NCBI GenBank assembly: GCA_024234435.1
Contig: JACKOF010000001.1
Coordinates: 1,736,001-1,800,000 of the forward strand
Direction of reading: 5' to 3'
Source: Pseudomonadales bacterium
GTDB lineage: Bacteria > Pseudomonadota > Gammaproteobacteria > Pseudomonadales > Porticoccaceae
Length of the DNA stretch: 64,000 nt
Both the position numbers and the translations under genes were made by a program. This document shows, one piece after another, positions 8,399-17,597 of the stretch; positions within the stretch are counted from its first letter, which is position 1, and every line of letters begins with the position of its first letter. A model generated the notes under the pieces. It made no database searches, was not told where the DNA came from, and saw nothing but the letters and a program-made list of their open reading frames with translations.

Positions 8399-8604
8399 AT
8401 CAGCTTGACCCCTGTCTCATCTTTATTCGTCAATGTGAGGGATAAATCATTTTCAACCTGAACAAGGCTACTACAACAGTGATCGAGAATCCTCTCTAAT
8501 CTCGGAAACCATCTGAGACAAATCAATTCAGGGGAATAACAGCGAAGCAGGAATAAAAACCCTACGCCATTTAAATACACATCGCTTAAATCAAAGGGTA
8601 ACAA
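8395..8604 (-). CDS. Doubtful 69-codon frame between monooxygenase and adaptor
   Basis: This frame begins at a TTG directly after the TAA of the FAD monooxygenase and ends by a 4-nt ATGA overlap with the adaptor start. I do not recognise the product (MLPFDLSDVYLNGVGFLF...). No ribosome site supports the TTG. The exact fit between two genes suggests translational coupling, but chance is as likely, and the stretch could simply be the 206-nt intergenic leader of the export operon. Confidence 0.2.
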   Translation of the reverse strand: MLPFDLSDVYLNGVGFLFLLRCYSPELICLRWFPRLERILDHCCSSLVQVENDLSLTLTNKDETGVKLI

Positions 8605-9810
8605 TTAGGTCATATCTGCCCGAAGAGTTTTCCCGGTAATCAGCGAAGGCGTTTCCAGTGCAGCGGGAACTGACAGAAAAGCACGCATTTTTTCGGGGTT
8701 TTTCTGCTTTTCTCTGAGTAAATTCAAATCCCAGGCAAGCCTTTCAGGGTCGTCGGACCGAAAACAGATTCGCATACTTTCCGTTGAAACTGGCGCCGTA
8801 ACGTTGATATACACATCTCGACGCTTCTCGGCATACTCGTCAAGTAACTGGTCAGACGCCCCGCCCTTGATCACGGCGGCCAGTGTTTCGCTCAACAGAA
8901 ATGAGTCGTACAACCCACCCATTAAACCAAAGCCACTGGTTGGGTTCGTAACGTGAGCAGAATCACCCGCTAGCAATACGCGTCCAACCCGATAAGTGCT
9001 GGCGGTGCGCTGATGCATGCTGTAAGGAGAAAAGTGTTTTAGTTCATAATCCTGCGAATCCGGCAGGATATTTTTCATAAATTCGGGAATACGCTGCTCA
9101 ACCGTTTCAACGGGCAAGCGGGTTGATTCGGAATAGGTCACACGCCACAACCCGTCCGTCGTCAATTTATAAAGAACGGCGCCATAAACCGGGTCAATCA
9201 AATAACCGGAACTCCACCCGTGAGCACCAAGATCATAAGCGATGTCGGTAGCGATAAACCGCTCGGGCCACGTAAACCCTTCAAGGCTCAAACCTAATGA
9301 TTTGCGCACAGTGCTTCGCCCGCCGTCAGCAGCTATCAGCCACCCTGCTTCCAACTGGAACGAGCCGCCTTCCCCCTCGCAATCAACCAACACCTGTGAG
9401 TCCTTTTGCGCAACACCAACGACTTTAGTGGACCAGAGAATCTCAACATTCGGGTATCGGCTCAAATGTGCCAGCAACACCCGCGCCAGGCCATCCTGCC
9501 CAAGCGTCAGACTATAGGGGTGCGGCGTAAAACCTTTGACCGCATCGTGATTCAACACCAATGTCTCGCCGGTTTGATAGACACGCCAGGTACGTTCGTC
9601 CGTGGTGTGCCCGGCTGCTACCATATCGTCGAGTAAATCCAGAGAGTCCAGCGCCTCAAGAAGTGGCCATGCATAAGCGATAGCCCGAGGGGAATAAACA
9701 ACATCCGGCTCTGCTTCAACAACCGTAATTTGCAGCCCTTCACGTGCAAGTAACAGCGCGTTCATCAAACCTACCGGGCCACCACCGGCAATAACAATAT
9801 TTGCACCCAC
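8605..9810 (-). CDS. FAD-dependent aromatic-type monooxygenase (PHBH/UbiH fold)
   Basis: 401 residues of the class A flavoprotein monooxygenase family, cytosolic, using NAD(P)H and O2 to hydroxylate a ring or related substrate. Visible motifs: Rossmann GGGPVGL (9-15), the NAD(P)H-linked DG segment ADGGRS (161-166) and the second FAD motif AGDSAH (281-286) followed by PTSGFGLMGG. Length fits the single-component group and not the longer MhpA type. GTG start (9808-9810) with GGGGGA 7 nt upstream. It is divergent from an SDR gene and lies beside acyl-CoA genes, suggesting a role in ring or ketone degradation; the substrate is not readable. Confidence 0.85.
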   Translation of the reverse strand: MGANIVIAGGGPVGLMNALLLAREGLQITVVEAEPDVVYSPRAIAYAWPLLEALDSLDLLDDMVAAGHTTDERTWRVYQTGETLVLNHDAVKGFTPHPYSLTLGQDGLARVLLAHLSRYPNVEILWSTKVVGVAQKDSQVLVDCEGEGGSFQLEAGWLIAADGGRSTVRKSLGLSLEGFTWPERFIATDIAYDLGAHGWSSGYLIDPVYGAVLYKLTTDGLWRVTYSESTRLPVETVEQRIPEFMKNILPDSQDYELKHFSPYSMHQRTASTYRVGRVLLAGDSAHVTNPTSGFGLMGGLYDSFLLSETLAAVIKGGASDQLLDEYAEKRRDVYINVTAPVSTESMRICFRSDDPERLAWDLNLLREKQKNPEKMRAFLSVPAALETPSLITGKTLRADMT

Positions 9811-10050
9811 AGTAAATTCCCCCTGTATGATTAAGTATAGATCTCGGCCCCGGCTTTTTATCTGCCGCTACTGCGCCCCGGCTTGCCAGCATGACATTGA
9901 AGACCTTGGCAAAACCAGAGCATTATCATAAGCTGACCATGCGATCAGCACAATTAACCAGTATTTGTACTAAAAAACAGCGCTAACTATAGCAACCGGG
10001 AAAGAGCCATTAGCCGGGAAAAACCACCAATCAAAAAAAGAGCCCCCCAT

Positions 10051-10827
10051 ATGCAACTCAACCTGAAAAACAAAACCGTGTTGATAACTGGCGGCAGCAA
10101 AGGAATTGGCCTGGCCTGCGCCAAGGTGTTCAAGGCTGAAGGCGCACGGGTTGCTATTGTCGCGCGTACTGCCACAACGCTCGCGGCAGCAAAGGCATTA
10201 CTCGGTGAGGTTTACACTGTCGCCGCAGATCTTACCGACCCGGCAGCAGCGGCAGCTGTTATAAAAGAGGTGGAGAAAAACTTCGGCAATATCGATATTC
10301 TGGTGAACAGCGCCGGAGCTGCAAACCGTACCGTGCCGGAAGAACTCAACCCCGAGATCTGGCGCGCAGCAATGGATGCTAAGTATTTTTCTTATATCAA
10401 TGTGATAGATCCGCTCATAAAACTGATGGCGCAACGCCAGCAGGGAGCCATAATTAACGTGATCGGCACCGGCGGTAAAACCCCTGCTCCCACCCACCTC
10501 GCTGGCGGTGCGGCCAATGCGGCGCTAATGCTCGTTACTACAGGGCTTGCCAGCGCTTACGCTGAACAAGGCGTGCGGGTAATCGGCATCAATCCAGGAT
10601 TAACCCGCACCGAAAGAGTCAATGAAGGCTTGATTGCCGAAGCCAAACGCCTTGGCATGAGCGAAGAAGATACGCTCACACAGCTGGTGCAAAACCTTCC
10701 GCTGAAACGCCTCGCAGAACCCGAAGAGATTGCCAATCTGGTAGCGTTTGCAGCATCCAACCATGGGCAATTGTTAACAGGCAGCAATCTCACGGCGGAC
10801 GGCGCCGCTACCCCGTTTATTGTTTAA
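10051..10827 (+). CDS. SDR-family oxidoreductase with altered active site
   Basis: 258 residues, classical SDR fold: cofactor motif TGGSKGIG (13-20), acidic AADL turn (58-61), NSAG (86-89) and the C-terminal G.NPG.T segment (573-like region ending NLTADGA). The usual catalytic Ser and YxxxK are missing: the positions read VIGTGGK (138-144) and HLAGGAANAAL (149-159). A subgroup of SDRs with this HLAGGAA form exists in proteobacteria, so it is a real lineage and not a sequencing fault, but the chemistry must differ from normal Tyr/Lys dehydrogenases. Ribosome site before the ATG is weak. Divergent from the FAD monooxygenase, convergent with the acyl-CoA synthetase. Confidence 0.82.
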   Translation: MQLNLKNKTVLITGGSKGIGLACAKVFKAEGARVAIVARTATTLAAAKALLGEVYTVAADLTDPAAAAAVIKEVEKNFGNIDILVNSAGAANRTVPEELNPEIWRAAMDAKYFSYINVIDPLIKLMAQRQQGAIINVIGTGGKTPAPTHLAGGAANAALMLVTTGLASAYAEQGVRVIGINPGLTRTERVNEGLIAEAKRLGMSEEDTLTQLVQNLPLKRLAEPEEIANLVAFAASNHGQLLTGSNLTADGAATPFIV

Positions 10828-10883
10828 CCCGCTCTACAATGAATTGATGATCCACACACAACCAACCCGAAACTCGTCGAAGC

Positions 10884-12899
10884 TCAACCCTTATTTAGAC
10901 CTGTCGGCCACCTAAGCTCAACAGCCTTGGTTATCTGCTCCATCGTTTCAGGGTTGACCAGCGCCGACAAATCTCCCGGTGCCTGCCCCAGGCAAGCTGC
11001 ACGTACCAGTCGCCGCATCACTTTCATGCTCCGGGTTTTGGGTAGGTCCGGCACACACAGTACAGCCAGAGGACGAAAAGGCGTGCCCAACCCAGCGACC
11101 ACTGCATCAGCTATTTGCGTTTCCAATTCTGAGGAATCGTCAACACCCGGCATCAGCTTGCATACCAGCAGTATTGTTTGCCCCTTAACAGGGTCGGGAA
11201 CGCCGACAGCAGCAGCTTCGACCACGTTGCCTGTGGCCACTACCAACGTTTCAATTTCACCGGGACTGGTGCGCTTGCCAGCAATTTTTAATGTGTCGTC
11301 CGAGCGCCCCAATACATACCAGTAGCCGTCTGTATCAATTGCAGCACGATCACTTTGCCACCACAGACCCTCGAATTTCGACCAGTAGCTTTCGATATAG
11401 CGTTCGGGATCTTTCCAGAGTCCTCGCGTAAGCCCGGGAGAAGGCTGTCGCAAAACAAGCTCTCCTTCGCCTCCAGGTCCAACAGAGTGACCATTATCAT
11501 CAACCACATCAGCTCCCATACCCAAGACCGGGCCACTGAATGCACAAGGTTTCATAGGGTGAATAACCGTATTGGCCACAATACAACCCCCTATTTCAGT
11601 ACCTCCAGACATATTCACAATAGGTGCATTTTGCTTGCAGACTTTTTCAAACATCCACTGCCATGCCACCATTGTCCAAGGCTCTCCGGTAGACAATGAA
11701 ACACGGATCGACGACAAATCGTAGCTCTCTACGTTTGCACCACCAGCATGGATAAATGAGCGCACAATTGTCGGCGCAATGCCCAGTAAACTTACCTGAT
11801 TATCCTGAATCAATCGCCAAAAACGGCCAGCATCAGGGTAATCAATAGCCCCCTCTGCCATCACGATGGTGCCACCAAGTAGCAGAGATGACGTCACCAG
11901 AACCGGGCCTACCAGCCAGCCAAAATCTGACATCCACATCATCCTGTCGGTCGCCCGATAATCGGCCATCAAACCAAAGTCACAGGCTATTTTCATACTG
12001 AAACCACAATGACTGTAGAGTGTTCCTTTGGGCTTTCCTGCTGTACCTGAGGTGTGTATCAACATGCAGGGGTCGTCAGCGTTAACTACGGTTGTAGCTG
12101 CATTCTCATCGCGCCCTGCGCACAATGCCGACCACCAGTTGTCTCTGGCGTTGTGCCAGTTAACGTCAACATCGCAGTTATTGACCACCACTACGCTTTG
12201 AACATTTGGCAGACTTTGCAATGCCTCGTCGACAACTGCTTTCATATTGACAGTCTTGCCCCGACGAACAGTGCCATCGGCAATAATCATTGCCTTGGCT
12301 CCGCTGTCACTCAGGCGAGCCACAATCGAATCGGCACCAAAACCAGAAAAAAGTGGCTGGATGATTGCCCCTATTTTGGCGGCAGCCAGCAGAGCCACGG
12401 CAGCCTGAGGGATCATCGGCATATAGAGACTGACCACGTCGCCCACACCTAAGCCCAACGAACGCAGCCCTTCGGCCAGACGGCTTACCTCTGCGTTAAG
12501 TTGCGAATAAGTCCACTCCAACTTGCGACCATCCTCACCTTCCCAGACAAGTGCGGGTTTAGTCCAGGTTGGCGTATTCCGATATTTGTCGAGGCAGTTG
12601 ATAACAACATTAGCCGTACCACCCACACACCACTTGGCCCAGGGGACGCCCTCACTGGTATCGAGAATATTGGTATAGGGTTGTTCGAATCTCAGGTCGA
12701 AAAAAGACACTATCTGCTGCCAGAACCACTCAGGTTTATCCCCGGATTTTTCAAGTAACCGGTTGTAGCCCTCCACTCCTGTTTCGGCAATCCCGGCATA
12801 TGTCAGGAATCGAGCCATATTTGTGGACGCAATGGCGTCTGGTGTTGGCCACCAGACAACGGGATATTTATCGTAGTTATTATTCGTTGCTGAATGCAT
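10884..12899 (-). CDS. Acetoacetyl-CoA-synthetase-like acyl-CoA synthetase (AMP-forming)
   Basis: 671 residues from the ATG at 12897-12899, which follows a GGGGGA ribosome site by 9 nt. A TTG 18 nt further upstream extends the frame but has no such site. Domains: an ACAS N-terminal region (~60-125), the AMP-binding core with TSGTAGKPKG (283-292), the adenylate-contacting STGEPW, and a C-terminal domain with GKRTSPGEIE and the TRSMKVMRR segment holding the probable catalytic lysine. It activates a short, branched or cyclic carboxylate to its CoA ester in the cytosol. Neighbouring alcohol and acyl-CoA dehydrogenases place it mid-pathway between an oxidised alcohol and beta-oxidation. Confidence 0.88.
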   Translation of the reverse strand: MHSATNNNYDKYPVVWWPTPDAIASTNMARFLTYAGIAETGVEGYNRLLEKSGDKPEWFWQQIVSFFDLRFEQPYTNILDTSEGVPWAKWCVGGTANVVINCLDKYRNTPTWTKPALVWEGEDGRKLEWTYSQLNAEVSRLAEGLRSLGLGVGDVVSLYMPMIPQAAVALLAAAKIGAIIQPLFSGFGADSIVARLSDSGAKAMIIADGTVRRGKTVNMKAVVDEALQSLPNVQSVVVVNNCDVDVNWHNARDNWWSALCAGRDENAATTVVNADDPCMLIHTSGTAGKPKGTLYSHCGFSMKIACDFGLMADYRATDRMMWMSDFGWLVGPVLVTSSLLLGGTIVMAEGAIDYPDAGRFWRLIQDNQVSLLGIAPTIVRSFIHAGGANVESYDLSSIRVSLSTGEPWTMVAWQWMFEKVCKQNAPIVNMSGGTEIGGCIVANTVIHPMKPCAFSGPVLGMGADVVDDNGHSVGPGGEGELVLRQPSPGLTRGLWKDPERYIESYWSKFEGLWWQSDRAAIDTDGYWYVLGRSDDTLKIAGKRTSPGEIETLVVATGNVVEAAAVGVPDPVKGQTILLVCKLMPGVDDSSELETQIADAVVAGLGTPFRPLAVLCVPDLPKTRSMKVMRRLVRAACLGQAPGDLSALVNPETMEQITKAVELRWPTGLNKG

Positions 12900-13252
12900 T
12901 TGCCAGCGTCCCCCCAAATATCGTTATTATTTTTACCAAGCTTTTAGCTATTGCAGCCCAGATACCACTAAATGGCAATACTAGCACCCGTTGACAAGCA
13001 TGACAGCGAATTAAACGCCACCAAACCGCTTTCGACAGCAGGAAAAACCGACCAAATCTTATTTGCTCAAAGCGACTCAACATAGTAGCTTTGCTCTCCA
13101 ATTATCTGGTTATGTGTGAACAACAACGAGCATAACCATAACAACAACGACTCATTTCAGGCTGACAAATATAATATTCATACGCTTTTGAAATGACACA
13201 CAAGCAAAGTCTCGTCAATATGTAATCAGGTTTTAATCAGGGGTTCAAAATA

Positions 13253-15451
13253 GTGAATAAGCTCTTTAAAAACGAGTACAAAAAACCAACATTTCTCATT
13301 CGATTGTCTATTGCCTTATTCCTCGCCGTTTTTACTTTTAGCGCCTTATCTTCGCCTTTAGCTGCGGATATTTCGGATGCCGATCAACCCGACACAGGCC
13401 AGCGCATTATTCACGCTGACACAGAGCCTCACAACTGGTTAAGTCATGGCAGAAATTACAGTGAAACCCGGTTTAGCCCGCTTTCGGGCATCAATGAAAA
13501 AACCGTTAAAAATCTCGGTTTAAGTTGGTTCTATGATCTGGATACCTCCCGCGGGCAAGAAGGCACACCACTGGTGGTCGATGGCGTACTTTATACCACC
13601 AGCGCTTGGTCCAAAGTCCAGGCATTTAACGCGGTCACTGGCGAATTTTTGTGGCAATTTGACCCCAAAGTTCCCGGCGCTGCAGCCGTTAAAGGCTGCT
13701 GTGACGTTGTCAATCGCGGCGTTGCCTACTGGAATGGTCGTTTGTATCTGGGGGCATTTGATGGCCGACTGATATCAATAGATGCCAAAACCGGCCAGGA
13801 AATATGGTCAGTTATCACTGTCGATCAAAAGCTCAACTACACCATTACCGGTGCTCCCCGCGTAGTCAAAGGGAAAGTCATTATCGGTAACGGTGGCGCA
13901 GAATTCGGCGTTCGAGGTTACGTGACTGCCTACGATTGGAAAACCGGCGAAAAGGTCTGGCGCTTTTACACTGTTCCAGGAAAACCGGGTAAAAAAGACA
14001 ACGAGGCATCAGATCCCATTATGGAAAAGCTCGCCACAGAAACCTGGACAGGCGATTGGTGGACAGAAAAAGGGGGCCGTGGTGGTGGCACTGTTTGGGA
14101 TTCTATGGCTTATGATCCGGAGCTTGACCTTCTCTATATCGGTGTGGGCAACGGGTCCTATTGGAGCCAGGCGGCTCGTTCACCTAAAGGCGGAGATAAC
14201 CTCTTTATCTCTTCTATTTTGGCGTTAAAACCTGATACCGGCGAGTATGTTTGGCACTTTCAACAAGTGCCTGGTGAAGAATGGGATTACACCGCGACCC
14301 AACATATGATTCTGGCCGACATGGTTATCGACAACAAAGTTCGCAAAGTGATCATGCAAGCCCCCAAAAATGGCTTCTTTTACGTGCTTGATCGAAGCAA
14401 TGGGAAGTTCATCTCGGCAAAACCTTACACCGACGTTAACTGGGCTACCGGTATTGACCCTCAAACAGGACGCCCGCTAATCAAACCGGAAGCACGTTAT
14501 TCCCAAACAGGTAATACCTGGGTGGCGATTCCCAGCGCGTTTGGAGGCCACAACTGGCAGCCTATGGCTTTTAACCCAAACACAGCTCTTGTTTATATAC
14601 CGACACTGGAAATACCCGGCATTTACAAAAATGCTTCATCGTTTAAACCTCAACCGGTGGGAATGAACTTCGGGCTTGATATCGAGCTCTCGATCCCTCC
14701 CACAGACAAAAAGTCGGTCGCCGAAATCAAGCAGAGCTTTAAAGGTCGCTTAACCGCCTGGAATCCGGTACAACAAAAAAAGGCCTGGGAAGTTAATCAC
14801 CTAGGCCCATGGAATGGCGGCGTATTAACCAGCGCAGGGAATCTGGTGTTTCAGGGAAATGGCGATGGTTTCCTCAACGTCTATAACGCTACCACGGGGG
14901 AAAAACTCTGGTCGTTTGATGCTCAAAGTGGCATTCAGGCACCACCCGTCATGTACGCGGTGGACGGCACTGAGTATGTCTCGATTGTTGTGGGCTATGG
15001 CGGTAGCATGGCCATGAACCTGGGAGAGCTGTTAGTCAACAACGAGCGCCCCCAAGTCAACAAGAGCAGAGTATTAACGTTCAAGCTCGGTGGTACAGCT
15101 GCGCTTCCGGAAACGGCTCCATCCGTAACAACCAAGGCGCCTCCACCTGCACAGTTTGCCAGTAAAGACGCCGTCACTCGCGGCAGACAATACTATCATT
15201 CCGTATGCTCTTTCTGTCATGGCGTCAGCGCAACAGGCAGCGGCTTGCTTCAAGATCTTCGTTACAGCAATGCCATCGCCAGCAAAGAAGCCTGGCATGC
15301 TATTGTCTATGAAGGCGCCCTGACCTCAATCGGCATGGTGTCTTTTAAAGAGAACTTTACACCAGAGCAAATAGAGGACATACGCGCTTATATCATTAGC
15401 CGGGCACAGGAAGCCGCGGCCCAAGAGAAAGGTGTTCCGCAAGCAAAATAA
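13253..15451 (+). CDS. PQQ-dependent quinohaemoprotein alcohol dehydrogenase (type II)
   Basis: 732 residues from a GTG (AGGGG 9 nt upstream). A signal peptide (about residues 1-38, cleaved near PLAA-DI) sends it to the periplasm. An eight-bladed PQQ propeller fills residues ~50-610, with the vicinal disulfide pair Cys149-Cys150 (GCCDV) and repeated W-docking motifs (DAKTGQEIW, DPKTG-like). The catalytic Asp lies in EEWDYTA (Asp345). Two residues on is Thr, not Asp, so it should use calcium and not a lanthanide. A C-terminal cytochrome c domain has CSFCH (652-656) and GMVSF with a Met ligand. It oxidises primary or secondary alcohols and passes electrons to the respiratory chain. Confidence 0.93.
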   Translation: MNKLFKNEYKKPTFLIRLSIALFLAVFTFSALSSPLAADISDADQPDTGQRIIHADTEPHNWLSHGRNYSETRFSPLSGINEKTVKNLGLSWFYDLDTSRGQEGTPLVVDGVLYTTSAWSKVQAFNAVTGEFLWQFDPKVPGAAAVKGCCDVVNRGVAYWNGRLYLGAFDGRLISIDAKTGQEIWSVITVDQKLNYTITGAPRVVKGKVIIGNGGAEFGVRGYVTAYDWKTGEKVWRFYTVPGKPGKKDNEASDPIMEKLATETWTGDWWTEKGGRGGGTVWDSMAYDPELDLLYIGVGNGSYWSQAARSPKGGDNLFISSILALKPDTGEYVWHFQQVPGEEWDYTATQHMILADMVIDNKVRKVIMQAPKNGFFYVLDRSNGKFISAKPYTDVNWATGIDPQTGRPLIKPEARYSQTGNTWVAIPSAFGGHNWQPMAFNPNTALVYIPTLEIPGIYKNASSFKPQPVGMNFGLDIELSIPPTDKKSVAEIKQSFKGRLTAWNPVQQKKAWEVNHLGPWNGGVLTSAGNLVFQGNGDGFLNVYNATTGEKLWSFDAQSGIQAPPVMYAVDGTEYVSIVVGYGGSMAMNLGELLVNNERPQVNKSRVLTFKLGGTAALPETAPSVTTKAPPPAQFASKDAVTRGRQYYHSVCSFCHGVSATGSGLLQDLRYSNAIASKEAWHAIVYEGALTSIGMVSFKENFTPEQIEDIRAYIISRAQEAAAQEKGVPQAK

Positions 15452-15456
15452 GCGAT

Positions 15457-16599
15457 CTAAACAAACTCGCGGCCAAACATATCTCTGGTGATAATGATTT
15501 TTTGAACGTGAGGTGGGCCATCCGCAATCTGTTGTCCAATGACGTCTCTCAGCCGTTGTTCAACAGGGAAGTCCTTGGTGTAGCCGTACTGTCCATGCAG
15601 TATCAAACAACCGTGGATCGCTTCTACCGACATATCCGGCCCTTGCAACTTGCACATCGCCGCTTCCTTGGTGTGAGGGAGCCCCTGATCTCTCAGCCAG
15701 AGTGTGCGATGGCAAAGGCAACGCACCATTTCCAGTTTGCTCGCCCAATCGGCCATGGGGAAAGAAACTCCCTGATTTTTCGATAGGGGTTGACCAAAGG
15801 TAGTTCGCTCTTTGACATACTCAACGGTTTCATCAAGCGTTTTTTGTGCAGCGCCAACACACATCAGACCAATCAGTGCCCGAGTGTAATCAAACCCCTG
15901 CATGACCTGAACGAATCCCGCTCCTTCCCGGCCTATGAGGTTTTCTTCTGGTATCACTACGTCATCCAGGAAAAGAGAGCCGCGAACAATGCCACGGGCC
16001 CCCATATCAGAGTACGGAAACCGGCTGATACCCGGCAGATCCAATGGCACAAAAAAAGCGCTGATACCTTTTGCTCCGGGGCCGCCAGTGCGGGCGAAGA
16101 TAACCGCTGCATCCGCGACCATTAACAACGTAATAGCCGACTTTTCACCGTTCAATACATAACTGTCACCCCGCTTAACTGCTGAAGTTTTGATCGCTGC
16201 AGCATCAGACCCGCAGTGAGGCTCAGTTAAACAGATACTTAATATTTTCTCGCCTTTGGACATGGCAGGTAGCCATTCACTTTTGATTTTTTCGGCCGCG
16301 TATCGCTCCAGGACATCACCAATAAGTGCAGAATTAAGTATTCCGTAACAGCAATTGAAATCGCCTCTGGCCAGCTCTTCCATCACCATACCAGCCGTCA
16401 GGCAATCCAGGTCGAGCCCACCATTCTCAGCCGTTACCCGCATACCAAAAAGGCCAAGCTCGCCCATTTTTAACCAGGCTTCTTTGGGAAACTCGTCATT
16501 TCTGTCCCAATGTGTATATTTAGGTAATAGCACTTCATCGGAAAAATCATGAACCGTTGAAAGTATCAATTTCTGCTCTTCTGTTAGGGTGAAATCCAT
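15457..16599 (-). CDS. Acyl-CoA dehydrogenase
   Basis: 380 residues with the complete ACAD fold: N-terminal helical domain (1-120), beta domain with the FAD-binding LTEPHCGSDAAAIKT (about 122-136), and C-terminal helices with FGQPLSKNQGVSFPMADW. It introduces an alpha-beta double bond in an acyl-CoA in the cytosol, passing electrons to ETF. In the C-terminal segment IADGPPHVQ, Asp360 occupies the place where the catalytic Glu of short/medium-chain enzymes normally sits (EGT.xI). This suggests an unusual substrate such as a cyclic or branched acyl-CoA. Start supported by AAGGA 7 nt upstream. Convergent with the PQQ alcohol dehydrogenase, 5 nt apart. Confidence 0.9.
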   Translation of the reverse strand: MDFTLTEEQKLILSTVHDFSDEVLLPKYTHWDRNDEFPKEAWLKMGELGLFGMRVTAENGGLDLDCLTAGMVMEELARGDFNCCYGILNSALIGDVLERYAAEKIKSEWLPAMSKGEKILSICLTEPHCGSDAAAIKTSAVKRGDSYVLNGEKSAITLLMVADAAVIFARTGGPGAKGISAFFVPLDLPGISRFPYSDMGARGIVRGSLFLDDVVIPEENLIGREGAGFVQVMQGFDYTRALIGLMCVGAAQKTLDETVEYVKERTTFGQPLSKNQGVSFPMADWASKLEMVRCLCHRTLWLRDQGLPHTKEAAMCKLQGPDMSVEAIHGCLILHGQYGYTKDFPVEQRLRDVIGQQIADGPPHVQKIIITRDMFGREFV

Positions 16600-16859
16600 A
16601 AGTAATCCTTTGAATTCTTGTAGAGATTTACATGCTCTGACGGAGGTTTCTCAATCCGTTTCAACTTGCGGGTATAAGATCGCCAGCTCTAATAGTGGAA
16701 CCCGTAACCGCTAAGTTTCTCTGTAAAAAGATAAACCTGCAAAGCTAGTTTGGTCGGGTTTTTAGTTTGAAATCAATAGATGCCCGCAGAGGGTGAGGCG
16801 CAGGCAACCTGATTGCTCTTTTTGAATATGGCTTACAGAACTGAAACCACATGATTTAG

Positions 16860-17507
16860 CTACTGCGGCACAGAGGCCTGCAGCAATCTTGCGCTTTCTA
16901 ACGCTTCGCACTTGCCTTTTAATCCGCCCTCGACCGGTGCTTCTTCCAGCAATATGACGTTATGGGTATTTTGGTAATGTGCTTTTATTTCCTGCCCGGT
17001 TACCGAAAAAGGAGGCCCGTCCATAATTGATTGATCATAATCAAAGCTGATCAGCAACTGCGATGCTCCACTGGTGATAGCAATCATATGGTCGGTGTAC
17101 CTGTCTCTTAGAGACTTGGGCAGTGCCACTAGCGCCGCGCGATCGAACACCGCATCGACATCGCCCAGCTTGAGTTTTGTCAGGCGAAAAAAATCCCCCA
17201 CAAAAACTTCCAGATTTTCCCAACGGTATAAAACCATTTCAGTTAATCGAGAAACAATCGGTTTTACACCCAGTTCTGCAAATAATTGCTCAACGGCGGT
17301 TTGACTCAGTTCTACCCCAACAACGCGATACCCCTTGCCCAGCAGCCAGGCGATATCCCGGGTTTTTCCACACAGAGGAAGAAAAATACGCGCGTCTTGC
17401 GGCAACGCCAAACGATCAAAATACTTTACCAGCAACCAGTTGGCTTCGCCTTCATGAAAACCGATGTCATTGGTTTTCCATCGTTCGTGCCAAAAATCAG
17501 GCTCCAT
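16860..17507 (-). CDS. tpm: Thiopurine S-methyltransferase
   Basis: 215 residues, the length of bacterial TPMT. The start MEPDFWHERWKTNDIGFHEG, the SAM-binding LPLCGKTRDIAWLLGKGYRVVGVELS (about 43-68) and the VDAVFDRAALVALP segment are diagnostic. The enzyme methylates sulfur and, in environmental bacteria, selenite or tellurite derivatives, using S-adenosylmethionine in the cytosol. It may be monocistronic: 260 nt of non-coding sequence lies downstream toward the acyl-CoA dehydrogenase and 90 nt upstream. AGAGG precedes the ATG by 6 nt. Confidence 0.93.
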   Translation of the reverse strand: MEPDFWHERWKTNDIGFHEGEANWLLVKYFDRLALPQDARIFLPLCGKTRDIAWLLGKGYRVVGVELSQTAVEQLFAELGVKPIVSRLTEMVLYRWENLEVFVGDFFRLTKLKLGDVDAVFDRAALVALPKSLRDRYTDHMIAITSGASQLLISFDYDQSIMDGPPFSVTGQEIKAHYQNTHNVILLEEAPVEGGLKGKCEALESARLLQASVPQ

Positions 17508-17597
17508 CTTTAACCTCTTCCCAGATATATTTTATTTTCAAATACGATACTGCGCTGCAAGGCCCGCCAGCAACCCGTTAAGTGCGTATTGCTTGCA

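Noticed and set aside
13253..15451. Idea that the PQQ enzyme is lanthanide-dependent (PedH/XoxF type)
   Set aside because: The residue two after the catalytic Asp is Thr, not Asp.
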